DNA from: JANQPA01 sp964628385
GTDB taxonomy: Bacteria > Bacteroidota > Bacteroidia > Chitinophagales > Saprospiraceae
Direction of reading: 5' to 3'
DNA length: 33,906 nt
Assembly (NCBI GenBank): GCA_964628385.1
Contig: CAZVOD010000048.1
Location: forward strand, 1-33,906
Part shown: positions 6,729 to 17,500 of the stretch, piece by piece
Position numbering within the stretch: position 1 is the stretch's first letter
How the letters are laid out: each line of letters begins with the position of its first letter
Position numbers and translations under genes: made by a program
Notes under the pieces: model-generated
The model's input: only the letters and a program-made list of their open reading frames with translations
What the model was told of the DNA's origin: nothing
The model's database searches: none

Positions 6729-9700
6729 TTACTCCAATACGATCATTTTCTTTATATCACTGTAGTTACCACATTCCAGGCGATAAAACAACACTCCATG
6801 CGGAAGATCCTCTTTATCCAATACAATGACGTGTTTGCCAACAGCTTTGTCCTCTGATATTTGATAATGAATCTGCCCCTTGGCATCAAAAACCGTCAGA
6901 TTTACCCTACCGGCTTCAGGCAATGTGAAGCCAATCTGGGTTTGAGTAGTAAATGGATTGGGGAAATTCTGCTCGAGCGCAAATTTTGGTTCTAATACTT
7001 TGTTATCGTAGCCTACAAAACTTAAGCGCGGCTCTAACACGCGGTAATCATCAGTATATATCTCTGCTTTAGTCAACCTCGAACTCAGCTCCAATTCTGA
7101 ACTCCAGCGCGTATTGACCAGTGCCTGGAAGGTCAACTCGTAAAGCATTTCGTCATCGGTACCTGTCAGGCCTGCATCGTGCCAGCTGGTGGTAATCAAA
7201 CCATCAGCTACCCAGTCTAAACCAAAATTGACCGGACGGGCTGCCGCATAGTGAATATCCTGCAGCAGCAGATGATCAGGATTGAAAGCTAACGTGTATT
7301 GATAGCCCACCAATTCCTCTAGCTGATCTTTACCAAAGCGCAAAGTATAGGTTTGACCAGCCTGAAGCTGCTCATCTTCAATTTCTATGAATTTAACGGG
7401 CAAATTGCGATCCTGGTGAATTAAACTGCTGGTTTGAGCATTGCTGTTCACATCCCCTACTTTTATTCCAATAAAATTATGGCTGATGCTTGTTTCTGCC
7501 AGATTATTTAAGCTGACTACTTCAGGCAGATTGACCAGCCAGGGATTTTGAGGATTGGGAAAATCATAATCAGCATCCACAAACCTCCAACTGCTATTAC
7601 TTTTGAGCTCTGACTCCAAACTCAGGATTAATTTTCTGAGCTGTATCATATCAAAAGTAGTTACACTACCAGAATTGTTGGCATCCGCAGCTATCAATTT
7701 ATACGGTGAACTAAAAGGCTTTACGCCCAAAATATGCTTACTGATCAATACCAGATCGATAGTTGACACCCCGTTTAGATAATCGTGATTAAGCTCCGGC
7801 TTTATCGAATAATCGTAATTAGTTTCCAGCTCAGGGAAAGCGTACAACCCATCAATATTGGTCGTAATAGAGTCTTTTGCCTGTCCACTCAGCTGTACCA
7901 TCACACCTTCTACAGGGTCCCCTTCTTCCGTAGCAATAGCTCCCTGAACATTGGCATAAGTTTTGATAGTACATAAATCAAATTGATTATCCTGAACAAT
8001 AACAAATGTTTCACAAACACTATAATTCGGTCCTCCAATACTGCCATCCGGCTGAACAGCAGTGGGATTGTAAGCATTATCCCAAACGTAAACGAATACC
8101 GGCAGGGCCTCCCCTATCGAATCCTGACAGCTCAGGAATAAAGAATCCTGATTGGGATCAATCCGGGTCTCATTCTGCTTGTGAATGGATAGCTTTAAGG
8201 GGCCTGAACAATCGCTATCAGCATCCAGGCTGGCCACAAAAGCAGATGCCGCAACAGAAGCTCTTCCGGTCAATCCCCCATCAATCTCTACCGGCATTAG
8301 CTCTACACTCAAACCCTGGCAAATAGGACTGGCCACTTTACAATCAACAACTTCAAAGGGAATATTTTCTGTCGTTACATTGCCGCAACCATCTGTTACT
8401 CTGACTACCAGCGCATGATTACCAATGGGTACTGTTCCGATATAAAGATAATTTAAGCCTTCGGCAAATACATTGCCCGGTCCGGTTTGTCGGATCAACT
8501 GGGCCCCATCGGCATCCAAATCCAGCAGTACCTCAACGCTCAAACCCGATGGATTACACTGATCATCCACAGCGAAGGGAATATCAACGATTCCTTCACA
8601 ATTACTACCATCCGTACAAAAAGAATGGATACTATCGACAGAAACTGTCGGAGCCTCAGTATCGTACACATTGATAGTTTGTACGTATCTCCAAAAGCCT
8701 ACAGAGCTGATTTCTTTGATAAACCCGTTGGTTTCATCATTATCATCATCCAGATAAGTGTTGTTTGGCCTTCTGAGTAAGAATATTTGTTCTCCCGGAA
8801 TATTATCGCCGTTTTCATCCCTTCCAACAGTGATAGGGTCAACTATACCATCGTACTCACACCAGTTGATGATCTGATAAGTTCTGAATATCTTGTAGCA
8901 TTCATCACCAGTAGCTGAGAAACGCCGATCCTCCACGTTGATAGTCAATAAATCACAACCAATTTCATTAATTTTCAGAGTATCCGCATTGAAAGTACCA
9001 CATTCTGCTGCTGCTACATCACGAGGGAATTTCACTTCATAATTATTTACTATTGTCACACTGATGAGCTGTTGAACAGTACCGGAAAGGTTACCGGCTT
9101 TGTCTTTGGCCCTGAACCTTCTGGTAATAGTGCCAACGCCACAGTTGTTTATATTCACTATTGGTTCCAGCTCAAAAGTTGTAGCCTTGCAGTTATCATT
9201 AGCTACTGCATTACCAAAGGCTTGCTGAAGCTGCAATGTATCATTAGGATCATTGGCCGCAAAAAGCAGTTCATCACAATCAATGGTAACCGGCGCGGGC
9301 GGCGTTACTGCCGGATTGATCTTATCTTCTACTTTTACATTAATCCAACAGAAATTGGTATTTCCGGCCGGATCAGCAACCTGCATTTGAACCGTTATTA
9401 TTTTTCCCTCATCACAACAAGTAAAGAATACTTCATCAGAAAACGCTGAAAAGAATTGACCATCTTCAAGGGTCAGTACCAATTCTCCATTCAAAAAATA
9501 TTGATTATCCGCAGTAGTGAGATCTTCAAAATTAACAGCTCCTTCTACCTGTCGACCTAAAATTTCACTTACATAGTTTTCTACGCATGAGGATTCAATA
9601 ACCCGGCGCAGCTTAAAGCTGACTTCCCCACAATTATCACGACTTCCCTTGTCTACATCTTCAGGTATTAACTGCCCGATGCCATTACCCCCCAAAGAGA

Positions 9701-12700
9701 AGTTGACATCATCCCCACAAATCGCTACTGGCGCGATCTGATCGGTTACTAATACCGGGCGAAGTACAGGAGCAGAGGTATTGCCGCAGTCATCAATGGC
9801 TTTGTACGAAATATAATGGACGCCAATAGGGACATTGGAAGCAAAAAAGCCATTACGGCTGTTACCAGTAATATTAGAATTTAGAGCAATGGTATCAAAT
9901 ACGCCCGGGATAATCACTCCAAAACGATCGGTTGCCGGTACAATAGAACTTATAGTTATGGAATAATTCGTACCCCCACAATCTGATATTACGGGAGCGG
10001 GAACAGCAAAAGCCGAATTACAGTCAAAAGGTCCGGTAGACTTTCTCAGAGTATCTGTCGGGACTTCCACAACTGGTGCTGTCTTATCAACAATTTTAAT
10101 GAGCTGCTCCACTTCAATGATATTAGTCGGATCACACCAATCGGCATAAGACCAGGTCCTGATAATTTCTTTAAAGCTACCGCAGGCCTCCAACTCCTGA
10201 TCTTCGTAAGCTACAAATAAGTCGCAAATAGTTTGATTATAAACAAAGACCGTATCATTGAAGCCATTTATAAAATAAGGAGCTCCAGTAAATATGGGGT
10301 CCGGGTTGCCATTCTCATTAGTGGGGATAGCAACATCACCACAGGCATCCCAGGAGAAAGGTTGCTCGATCAAATCAGTTTGTAAAGTTGGTCTTTTTAA
10401 TAAAAACTTAATCTCACAGGCTTCAGCCACATTTCCCGAAGCATCCACTGCATTGATTCTCCTGGTAATAGTTCCATAATCCAAACACTGATCGGTAGAC
10501 GCCTGAAACTGATCTGCCCAGCTCACCGAGATATCAGCTCTATCGTGACAAGCATCAAAGATCTCTGTCGACAAGTCGTATCCTATAGCTTCAAAAGCTT
10601 TTTCCTGATCCAGTAACGAATCGAGGTCCGTACAAACAAACTCATACGTTTCTGTTGGGCAATTAATGATGGGAGCTGTTTTATCTTCCATGATCAATTG
10701 TCCTTCACAAAAACGGCCGGTAGGCTTATGCTCTACGATAGCATTTAAAACGATATTAAAGTACTCCGCTGGTAAAGGGTTAGGTAGATAGCCCGAACCG
10801 CCTTCCTGATAGACTCTGACAATATAATCATCAAAGCATTTGAGGTTACCGGATAACACCATCTGAGGTGTAATATAGGCTTCGCAATTATCATCGGCAG
10901 TAACTCTTACCAGGTCATTACAAGCGAAATTAGGAGAAGTCCCCCTAACCTGTACCAATTTGGTGACACTCTCTATACACCCTACATCATCAGGTTCATT
11001 TACGCCCGCGCTCGCTCCGGCATCCCAGGTAAATTGTACAAGATGGTTGCCCGGCCCTAACGCTTCTGGATCAAAGAAGGTAGCTTCCTGATTATTTATT
11101 TTAAAAGAACCGGAACCGCCAATATTTTGCCCTACCGTGCCTTTAAGCTCAACCGCAGCTTCACTAAGGCAGTAACTATCACCTAGCTCCAGTATTTGTG
11201 GATCAGGATAATAGCAAGTATTACTGATCTGCAGCGTTCTGTTTGGGAAAAATAAACTTTCCGCAATTAAAGTGTATCCATTGCCGTCAGTATGTATGCC
11301 TTTGAAAAAGTACACACTGGAATCATTACTGTAGGGTAGCTCTAAGAATGGTGTTCCCACAGCTACCTGATCCTGAGCGTTGACATCTGTAAGGTCAGCG
11401 TTAGCAATACTCCACTGCTGACCTGCTTTGGTAGGTCCGATAATGATCTCTTCCAAAAACTGGCCGTCTCCCAGGCAAGTACAGGGCGCCTCAATATCTA
11501 TTTCGGTCATGATACCTCTGGCCTCCATCTCTTCATCGTCATTGGCAATAGTCGGCAAGGGACAGTTTGCTGATGCTTTTACGCCTACTGTCAGCGTACA
11601 GGAAGCGGAATTGCCAGCATCGTCCCTGACAGTTACAGGTACAGCATTATACCCCACTTTGGAGCAATCAAAAGTATTGTTAGTTAATGACAAACTACTT
11701 ACCCTACAATTATCGGTAGCCAGATCAGAAAGATCAGCGGGTGTTAATTCGGCTGTTCCATCTGAGCCTATTTCAATAAATACTATATTCTGACAATTAA
11801 CTTGTGGCGCTATGGTATCTAACGGTTCTACTTTAAACAAACAATTGGTAGTATTACCGAAGCTGTCTCTTACCAAGATTTCAATATCTGACTCAGTTGT
11901 AATCATCTGACCTGCCGAAGGAATCTGCTCTATCTCCAGCGATTGAACACACTCATCCGAAAATTCAATCCGTGAGGTATAATCGGGAAGTGTTGCCTGA
12001 CATTGCTCGTCTATATAAACTACCTGATTGTCAATACAGGTTATTTCCGGCCGGGTCTGGTCGGTTATCACCAGTTCAAAATCACATTGATTTTCATTAC
12101 CGGCCTCATCAGCAACCGTTATGGTTATTATAGTATTTTGAGAAATAGCAGTACCACTTTGAGGAGATTGAGAAATAATGAGCTCTTCAAAACCACAGTT
12201 ATCTTCAAAGGTGGGAAAAGACCTAAAGTCACCCACCGTAGCTTCACAGTTATTTTTTATGAAAACGACCTGATCGTTAGGACATTCGATTGTCGGCGCG
12301 GTATCATCTACCGGATTGATATTGAACGAACAGCGCCCCTCATTACCAGAAGCATCGATGGCCGTCAGGGTAATTATCCGGAAGCCGGAGAGGCTGGTTC
12401 CCGCGGTTGGTGACTGCTCCTTTGTAATTGCTCCCTGGCAGTTGTCGGAAGCGCTGGCACTAGTGGTGAAATCTTGCAGAGTGTACTCACAGGCAGCTTC
12501 CACGCTGATCGTTTGGTCTTTAGGGCAAGTTACTACTGGTGCTGTCTCATCGATGACAGTTACTTCGAAAGATACCGTACCGATGTTGCCCGAAGCATCC
12601 CTTGCCATCAGTTTAACTTGATTGATATTTAAATCATCACAATTGAATGTTGTTTGATCCAACCAGACAGTATCCAGTTGGCAATTATCATAACTTCCAT

Positions 12701-13916
12701 CATCAACCTGAATTTTATTTATGGTTGCCACTCCGGAAGCATCCAATGCTACTGTAATATCTTTAGCTTTAGGGGTTGGAGCAACCGTATCTAACAATTC
12801 AATCAAAGGACTACAGGTACTTACATTACCAAGAAAATCAACGGCCTTTACGGTAATACTGTGTGGGCCAGCCATGCCACAATTCAAAGTCAACTCATCG
12901 GCTTGTAATTGGTCTATACCACAGTTATCTTCTACCGCCACAGGAATATCATCAATAGTAATAGTAGCCTGGCCCAAATCATCTAAATAAATGTCGACAA
13001 CGGCCGGGCAATCAAGAGTAGGAGGTTCTGTATCCTGAACTGTAACTTTAGATGTACAGCTATTGGTATTCCCCAACTTATCTTCTACTACCAGAGTTAC
13101 CATTTGTTCACCAATATCACTACAGCCAAAACTAGTTTTTGCTGCCTGCAACTTTATATCTCCACAGGCATCAGAAGAACCAGCGTCCAATGTCCTCCCT
13201 GAAATGGAGGCCCGACCCTCCGAGTCCAGGTCAATGGTTATATCTTTACATAGAGCAGAAGGGGAAAAAGTATCTGTCAGTATCAATTGAAACTGACAAG
13301 TGTCTTTATTACCCGCTTCATCCTCGGCAATGACAGAGATAACCGTATTTTCGGAAACCACATTGCCCGCTTCAGGATACTGAGTAAGAGTAGGCACTGA
13401 GCAATTATCCGTAGCAATTATCAAATCGGTATAATTTGGCAATGTATATTCACAATTTTCATCAACAGACCCGATTTGATTTCCCACACAGGATATTTCC
13501 GGTGCCAAAGTATCCATTACTGTAATTGTTACTGGGAAGCAATTGGCCGGATTTTTTAAACATGGACCTTCCCCCCTGACAAAAAGCGTCGTCGTGGAAT
13601 CAGGATAGATAGTGACCAGATTACCCACAAAAAGCGGTAGATTTTCTCCACAATCATTATCATACCAATACCAGTTTTCAGTATCGTTTAATTCTCCAAA
13701 TACAATAACGAATACTTGTTCGTCTGGGCAGACAGAATCAGCGGAAAGAGTAAAATGAGAAACTTCCGCCTCTAGGCAGTCGGTTGAGTTAGAGGCAGGA
13801 ATATTGCTACTGGTATGACCTGGCAGCAAAAAAACGGACAGCATTAAGATTAAAAAGCCTGCAGCAGGCCACAAGTTTAAGCGTTGATTTTTTTTCATGT
13901 TAACCGGTTTGAGCAT
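6729..13916 (-). CDS. Giant T9SS-secreted HYR-repeat, dockerin/cohesin-like protein
   Basis: 2395 aa, probably a surface adhesin or matrix protein. A signal peptide spans about residues 7-33; M7 (13898) is an equally good start. Domains in order: an Ig-like module (about 50-130), eight HYR-like repeats of about 80 aa (134-778) each opening with a D-x-x-x-P block, a long Cys-rich region of further Ig/HYR-like modules (about 780-1990), a CarboxypepD/SdrB-like module (about 1992-2045), a dockerin-like pair (second loop D-A-N-N-S-G-S-V-T-T-F-D), a cohesin-like beta domain (about 2172-2310) and a type A T9SS sorting domain (about 2311-2395, starting near 'QNFPNPF'). The C-terminal 1400 residues align along their length with the next upstream gene, so the two are tandem duplicates. 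A good terminator lies downstream. Confidence 0.9.
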   Translation of the reverse strand: MLKPVNMKKNQRLNLWPAAGFLILMLSVFLLPGHTSSNIPASNSTDCLEAEVSHFTLSADSVCPDEQVFVIVFGELNDTENWYWYDNDCGENLPLFVGNLVTIYPDSTTTLFVRGEGPCLKNPANCFPVTITVMDTLAPEISCVGNQIGSVDENCEYTLPNYTDLIIATDNCSVPTLTQYPEAGNVVSENTVISVIAEDEAGNKDTCQFQLILTDTFSPSALCKDITIDLDSEGRASISGRTLDAGSSDACGDIKLQAAKTSFGCSDIGEQMVTLVVEDKLGNTNSCTSKVTVQDTEPPTLDCPAVVDIYLDDLGQATITIDDIPVAVEDNCGIDQLQADELTLNCGMAGPHSITVKAVDFLGNVSTCSPLIELLDTVAPTPKAKDITVALDASGVATINKIQVDDGSYDNCQLDTVWLDQTTFNCDDLNINQVKLMARDASGNIGTVSFEVTVIDETAPVVTCPKDQTISVEAACEYTLQDFTTSASASDNCQGAITKEQSPTAGTSLSGFRIITLTAIDASGNEGRCSFNINPVDDTAPTIECPNDQVVFIKNNCEATVGDFRSFPTFEDNCGFEELIISQSPQSGTAISQNTIITITVADEAGNENQCDFELVITDQTRPEITCIDNQVVYIDEQCQATLPDYTSRIEFSDECVQSLEIEQIPSAGQMITTESDIEILVRDSFGNTTNCLFKVEPLDTIAPQVNCQNIVFIEIGSDGTAELTPADLSDLATDNCRVSSLSLTNNTFDCSKVGYNAVPVTVRDDAGNSASCTLTVGVKASANCPLPTIANDDEEMEARGIMTEIDIEAPCTCLGDGQFLEEIIIGPTKAGQQWSIANADLTDVNAQDQVAVGTPFLELPYSNDSSVYFFKGIHTDGNGYTLIAESLFFPNRTLQISNTCYYPDPQILELGDSYCLSEAAVELKGTVGQNIGGSGSFKINNQEATFFDPEALGPGNHLVQFTWDAGASAGVNEPDDVGCIESVTKLVQVRGTSPNFACNDLVRVTADDNCEAYITPQMVLSGNLKCFDDYIVRVYQEGGSGYLPNPLPAEYFNIVLNAIVEHKPTGRFCEGQLIMEDKTAPIINCPTETYEFVCTDLDSLLDQEKAFEAIGYDLSTEIFDACHDRADISVSWADQFQASTDQCLDYGTITRRINAVDASGNVAEACEIKFLLKRPTLQTDLIEQPFSWDACGDVAIPTNENGNPDPIFTGAPYFINGFNDTVFVYNQTICDLFVAYEDQELEACGSFKEIIRTWSYADWCDPTNIIEVEQLIKIVDKTAPVVEVPTDTLRKSTGPFDCNSAFAVPAPVISDCGGTNYSITISSIVPATDRFGVIIPGVFDTIALNSNITGNSRNGFFASNVPIGVHYISYKAIDDCGNTSAPVLRPVLVTDQIAPVAICGDDVNFSLGGNGIGQLIPEDVDKGSRDNCGEVSFKLRRVIESSCVENYVSEILGRQVEGAVNFEDLTTADNQYFLNGELVLTLEDGQFFSAFSDEVFFTCCDEGKIITVQMQVADPAGNTNFCWINVKVEDKINPAVTPPAPVTIDCDELLFAANDPNDTLQLQQAFGNAVANDNCKATTFELEPIVNINNCGVGTITRRFRAKDKAGNLSGTVQQLISVTIVNNYEVKFPRDVAAAECGTFNADTLKINEIGCDLLTINVEDRRFSATGDECYKIFRTYQIINWCEYDGIVDPITVGRDENGDNIPGEQIFLLRRPNNTYLDDDNDETNGFIKEISSVGFWRYVQTINVYDTEAPTVSVDSIHSFCTDGSNCEGIVDIPFAVDDQCNPSGLSVEVLLDLDADGAQLIRQTGPGNVFAEGLNYLYIGTVPIGNHALVVRVTDGCGNVTTENIPFEVVDCKVASPICQGLSVELMPVEIDGGLTGRASVAASAFVASLDADSDCSGPLKLSIHKQNETRIDPNQDSLFLSCQDSIGEALPVFVYVWDNAYNPTAVQPDGSIGGPNYSVCETFVIVQDNQFDLCTIKTYANVQGAIATEEGDPVEGVMVQLSGQAKDSITTNIDGLYAFPELETNYDYSIKPELNHDYLNGVSTIDLVLISKHILGVKPFSSPYKLIAADANNSGSVTTFDMIQLRKLILSLESELKSNSSWRFVDADYDFPNPQNPWLVNLPEVVSLNNLAETSISHNFIGIKVGDVNSNAQTSSLIHQDRNLPVKFIEIEDEQLQAGQTYTLRFGKDQLEELVGYQYTLAFNPDHLLLQDIHYAAARPVNFGLDWVADGLITTSWHDAGLTGTDDEMLYELTFQALVNTRWSSELELSSRLTKAEIYTDDYRVLEPRLSFVGYDNKVLEPKFALEQNFPNPFTTQTQIGFTLPEAGRVNLTVFDAKGQIHYQISEDKAVGKHVIVLDKEDLPHGVLFYRLECGNYSDIKKMIVLE
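11583..13517 (-). repeat. Eight HYR-like repeats encoded within the giant gene
   Basis: Eight consecutive modules of 80-82 residues (residues 134-778), each starting near D-[TDE]-x-x-P. Two subtypes can be told apart. Type A has a Cys-[ED]-[YA]-T segment, a P-x-[AS]-G turn and 'D-x-x-G-N-x-x-x-C'. Type B has an I-x-[LI]-[DG]-x-x-G-x-A segment and a later T-x-[FL]-x-C. By eye the order from the N-terminus is A-B-B-B-A-A-A-B. The repeats are diverged in sequence and are not near-identical DNA repeats. Confidence 0.75.
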
Positions 13917-13980
13917 CTCCGTGAAGGACTACCCTTTTGACGTCCTCTTTGGGCGATGGATACTGTTCATGTTTTTATTT

Positions 13981-14033
13981 TCTACCTGCTTTCAGGCAGT
14001 CGATGTCATCGGGAAATGACATCTAGAAGTAGA
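13981..14033. other. Predicted three-way-junction structure upstream of the giant gene
   Basis: Outer arms tctac (13981-13985) and gtaga (14029-14033) enclose two hairpins: ctgc/gcag (13986-13989 with 13996-13999) and a perfect 8-bp stem gatgtcat/atgacatc (14002-14009 with 14016-14023) with a 6-nt loop. It lies 65 bp upstream of the giant gene start, in its likely 5' leader on the minus strand. It could be a leader structure or a protein-binding inverted repeat. Confidence 0.35.
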
Positions 14034-14272
14034 TATTATGATAATAATCAATACAACTCCTTAGCATTTCAAGATCTGAAATGGTTAAATTCAAAAATCT
14101 ACTTGTTTCATGAAGAGATGAAAGATGCAGGGTTAACAAAACGATTTACGGCAAAATCTATGCCAATGAATTGAGTAAAGTGAGAAAAGCTTATCTTTCC
14201 CATTACAAAGACGGTGTTTTTTTTGATAATTCTCATGGAGATTATAACATTAATTTGGTTAAACAACTATAG
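14016..14272 (+). pseudogene. Frameshifted gene remnant, family unknown
   Basis: Two overlapping plus-strand frames look coding and join head to tail. The first runs from an ATG at 14016 (or 13956) to a premature TGA at 14172 and contains 'FQDLKWLNSKIYLFHEEMKD'. The second is open from about 14111 to a TAG at 14270-14272 and reads 'YGKIYANELSKVRKAYLSHY' then 'KDGVFFDNSHGDYNINL'. Adding one A to the aaaa run near 14138-14141 fuses them into one reading frame of about 85 residues. The composition is protein-like rather than random. I do not recognise the family. It is inserted between two tandem paralogs on the opposite strand. Confidence 0.4.
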
Positions 14273-14598
14273 TATAAAATTAATATGTTCAATATAATTG
14301 ACACGTAGTATCAAAATTTGCTTCGTACAGCGTTCTATTCTACAAGTGCTAGTATGATGTTATGATTGTTACCAGCGCCGTACACTTGGCAGTAAATAGT
14401 CAAATATTAGCCAGTGAGCTTGTTAGCTCATCTGTAGGTTGCCCGTACTATCCAGAATATCAAGTACAAATAAGCAGAAGCGGCATAAAGGGGTATCCGC
14501 AACTTTATTATTTGTTTTTTACAGTTGCCATCTCCGAATACAGGGTAGATAGGAAAGAATAAGATTTTTTTATAATCTGTGCTACAAATATAGGAAAA
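14273..14598. other. Gene-free stretch between the two T9SS cargo genes
   Basis: I see no convincing gene. On the minus strand there is a -7-type element TATATTTG (complement at 14585-14592) just past the stop of the 1452-aa gene. The nearest TTTG is only 15 bp further upstream, shorter than usual. A weak hairpin (agatt/aatct, about 14562-14577) could serve as the end of the 1452-aa transcript. Confidence 0.3.
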
Positions 14599-17500
14599 TC
14601 AATCAATCAAAACCATCTTTTTTGAAGCTTGATAATTATTTGTTTGAAGATGATAATACAAAACGCCCGATTTCAAGTTATTTTTCTTCAAAACTATCTG
14701 ATTTTCTCCAGCCTCATAGTAATCCTGCCGCTGCAGAATGAGCTGCCCGTTGGCATCATAAACACTTAGCAATACTTCAGAAGGCTCCGGTAAGTTAAAC
14801 GCTACCATTGTCTGATCTTTGAAAGGATTCGGGTAGTTTTGGTGTAGCCGGAAAGCACTTGCGGCTGTTGTATTTTCTTCAAATTGCAATTGTATATTCC
14901 TAAACTCACCATTAGCAGCATACGCCTCGGCATTGGTTATTCTGGAATTGATGCTCAATAGATCAGAAAAATTTGCAGTCCTGAGAGCTGTAAAGCCAAG
15001 ACTGATCAGCAAAGATTCGTCATCCTGGGCATCAAAAGTATTCCAACTTACTGTTATTAAGCCATCTTCAAAATAATTTAACCCTACATTCTCCTTTTGT
15101 AATAAGGCGTAGCTAAGATCATCCAGCTGTAGTTGCTCAGGATCAAAAGATATCGTGAACTGGCCACCCACAAATTGAGAAAGGTTCTTTGCTGTTATCG
15201 GAATAGTATAACTTCGGCCACTCTCCAGGCTTTTATCGGCTACAGATAAATGCAATGGGTTTTCTACCGAGCGGTTTTCTGCAAAAGCAGTACTCTCTCC
15301 AACCCGTACATTCTGATTGATATCCCCTACTTTCACAGCGACGAAATTCACCTCAGCTTCCGTACCCAACAAATTATTGATATTCTTAAACTCAGGAATA
15401 TTCTCAACCCATGGATCGTATTGATCAGGGAATTGATAATCAGAAGAAATAAAACGCCAACTTGTATTGTCAGGAAAAGTATCTGTCACACTCAGAATCA
15501 ATTTTCGAAGGTGAATAAGGTCAAGTGTAGTTACAGATTTACTCCCGTTGATATCAGCGGCGATAATTTGGTAGGGAGATTCCAGGAGATCTACGCCCAG
15601 AATGTGCTTACTGATTAGCACCAAATCGTATGTAGACACCCCATTAATATAGTCATTCTCCAAAGACTCCGGTGTAATCGTATAATCTTTACCCTCTTCC
15701 AGGTCGACAAATTGGAAAGCTCCGTTAACATCAGTTCTGACCGTAGAGTTTTTGGTGCCGCTAAGTCTTACCGTAGCGCCTGATAACGGCAGGTTTTGTT
15801 GTGTCAACAGATGGCCCGCCACTATTCCATTCTCTACACCTCCAGAGCATAAATTGCGGTTATCCGTAACGATAACAAAGGTTTCACAACCGTTGCGATT
15901 ACCTGATGCATCCCAGGCATATACTTCAATCGGAATTGTCTCATTAAGTGGGTCCAGACAGTTGACCATCAATTCTGTTCTGGAACGATCCGGGGTTTCT
16001 CCTTTTCGGTTAATTGAAAAAGTAATCCCGCCGGAGCAATCGAAAGACTCACTGGCCACGAAACTTTCAGCCGGTACAACAGCCATCCCAAAATCAGGAA
16101 CACCATTGCCATCCATATCCATTGGCATTAAAGGTACACTAAGCCCCTGGGTACAAATAATAGTAGGTGCCTTACAGTCGATTACTTCAAACTGCAAAGT
16201 TCTCACGGTAAAGTTTCCACAATCATCAAAAACAGTCACTTTTATACTGTGTGTACCGATAGGATAAACTCCTCTAAAGGTAAATGTATTTCCTTCACTG
16301 ATGAGGTTAGCTGAGTTATTGGGAATTTCTATAGCCCCTGCTCCGTCATCAAATTCGTCGAATAATACTCTTGTACTGAGGCGCTCTGGCGTACACAAAT
16401 CATCAACTGTAAAGCTAAGATGTACTTCACCAGTACAAATATCATCGGTATTTTCTGGTGTATCAAAGCTGCAGAACTCCGTTTCTGTTGGCCATTCAAT
16501 AGTTGGCGCTTCGTTGTCGTATACCCTGATGTGTTGTGTATAGGTCCAAAAACCTGTGGAATTATTGCCAGTTCTTAGAAAACCATCCGTTTCATCCCGA
16601 TTATCATCAATGAAAAAGTTACCATCTCTTCTTCTCAGCAAAAATACCTTTTCTCCCGGCACTCTATCATTATCTTCATCTCTGGAAATGACCATTGGAT
16701 CAGTTATCCCGTCATATTCACACCAATTGATGATGGTATATGTTCTAAAATCTTTATAACAAGCATCACCGGAAGCTCTAAGCCTTTTTACATCGACATT
16801 TATGGCAAAAAGCCCACAAGCATTGTCTTTGATATCTACGACAGTATCTACTGCTGATCCACCGCACTGGATGAGATCTTCATCCGCCGGAAATGCTATT
16901 TCATAATCAAAAACGCCTTGTATCGTGATAGTTTGGCGACACACACCAGATTGGTTACCGGAAGGATCTTCGGCAATAAAGCTTCTGGTAATTGTACCGA
17001 TACTACAATCGCCAATATTCAAGCTGGGTTCCAGCTCTTTGATTACCGCTGAGCAGTTGTCATTGGCTAAAGCAGTACCAAAATAACGTTGCAACTGATC
17101 TATATCATCTAGGTTATTTCTATCAAGCGTGGTGGTATCACAATCAACCACTACATCTTGTGGCGGACGACACTGCGGGGCTATCTTATCTTCTACCTGA
17201 GCGATAGACCAACAACTGTTGGAATTGCCCGCTTTATCAGTAACGCGAAGTTCAATACTAACAATCCTTCCTACATCACAACAGGTCATAATTACTTTCT
17301 CAGCGTAAGCAGAGAAAAAGTCCATCCCCTGCCTTGTCACGATTATTTCCCCATCAAACCTCCAGATATCGGCATTTGCATCTTTTTCCAGGTCAGCAAA
17401 TACAATGTCTCCCTCATTGGCACTCACTGCTGCATTAACATAAGAATCAAGGCATTCTTCCTTGATTTGTCTTCTCAATTCTAGTTTTTCAAGGCTACAA

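Noticed and set aside
7785..13333. Many open frames of 60-136 codons on the plus strand inside the 2395-aa gene
   Set aside because: They are antisense shadows of a continuous, well-conserved repeat protein; none shows a domain or a plausible start context.
11583..13517. HYR array as a DNA tandem repeat or CRISPR-like array
   Set aside because: The units are about 240 bp and strongly diverged at DNA level; the repetition is only clear in protein.
14362..14562. 66-codon plus-strand frame between the paralogs
   Set aside because: No homology-like pattern and no start signal; unlike the adjacent remnant it does not join another frame.
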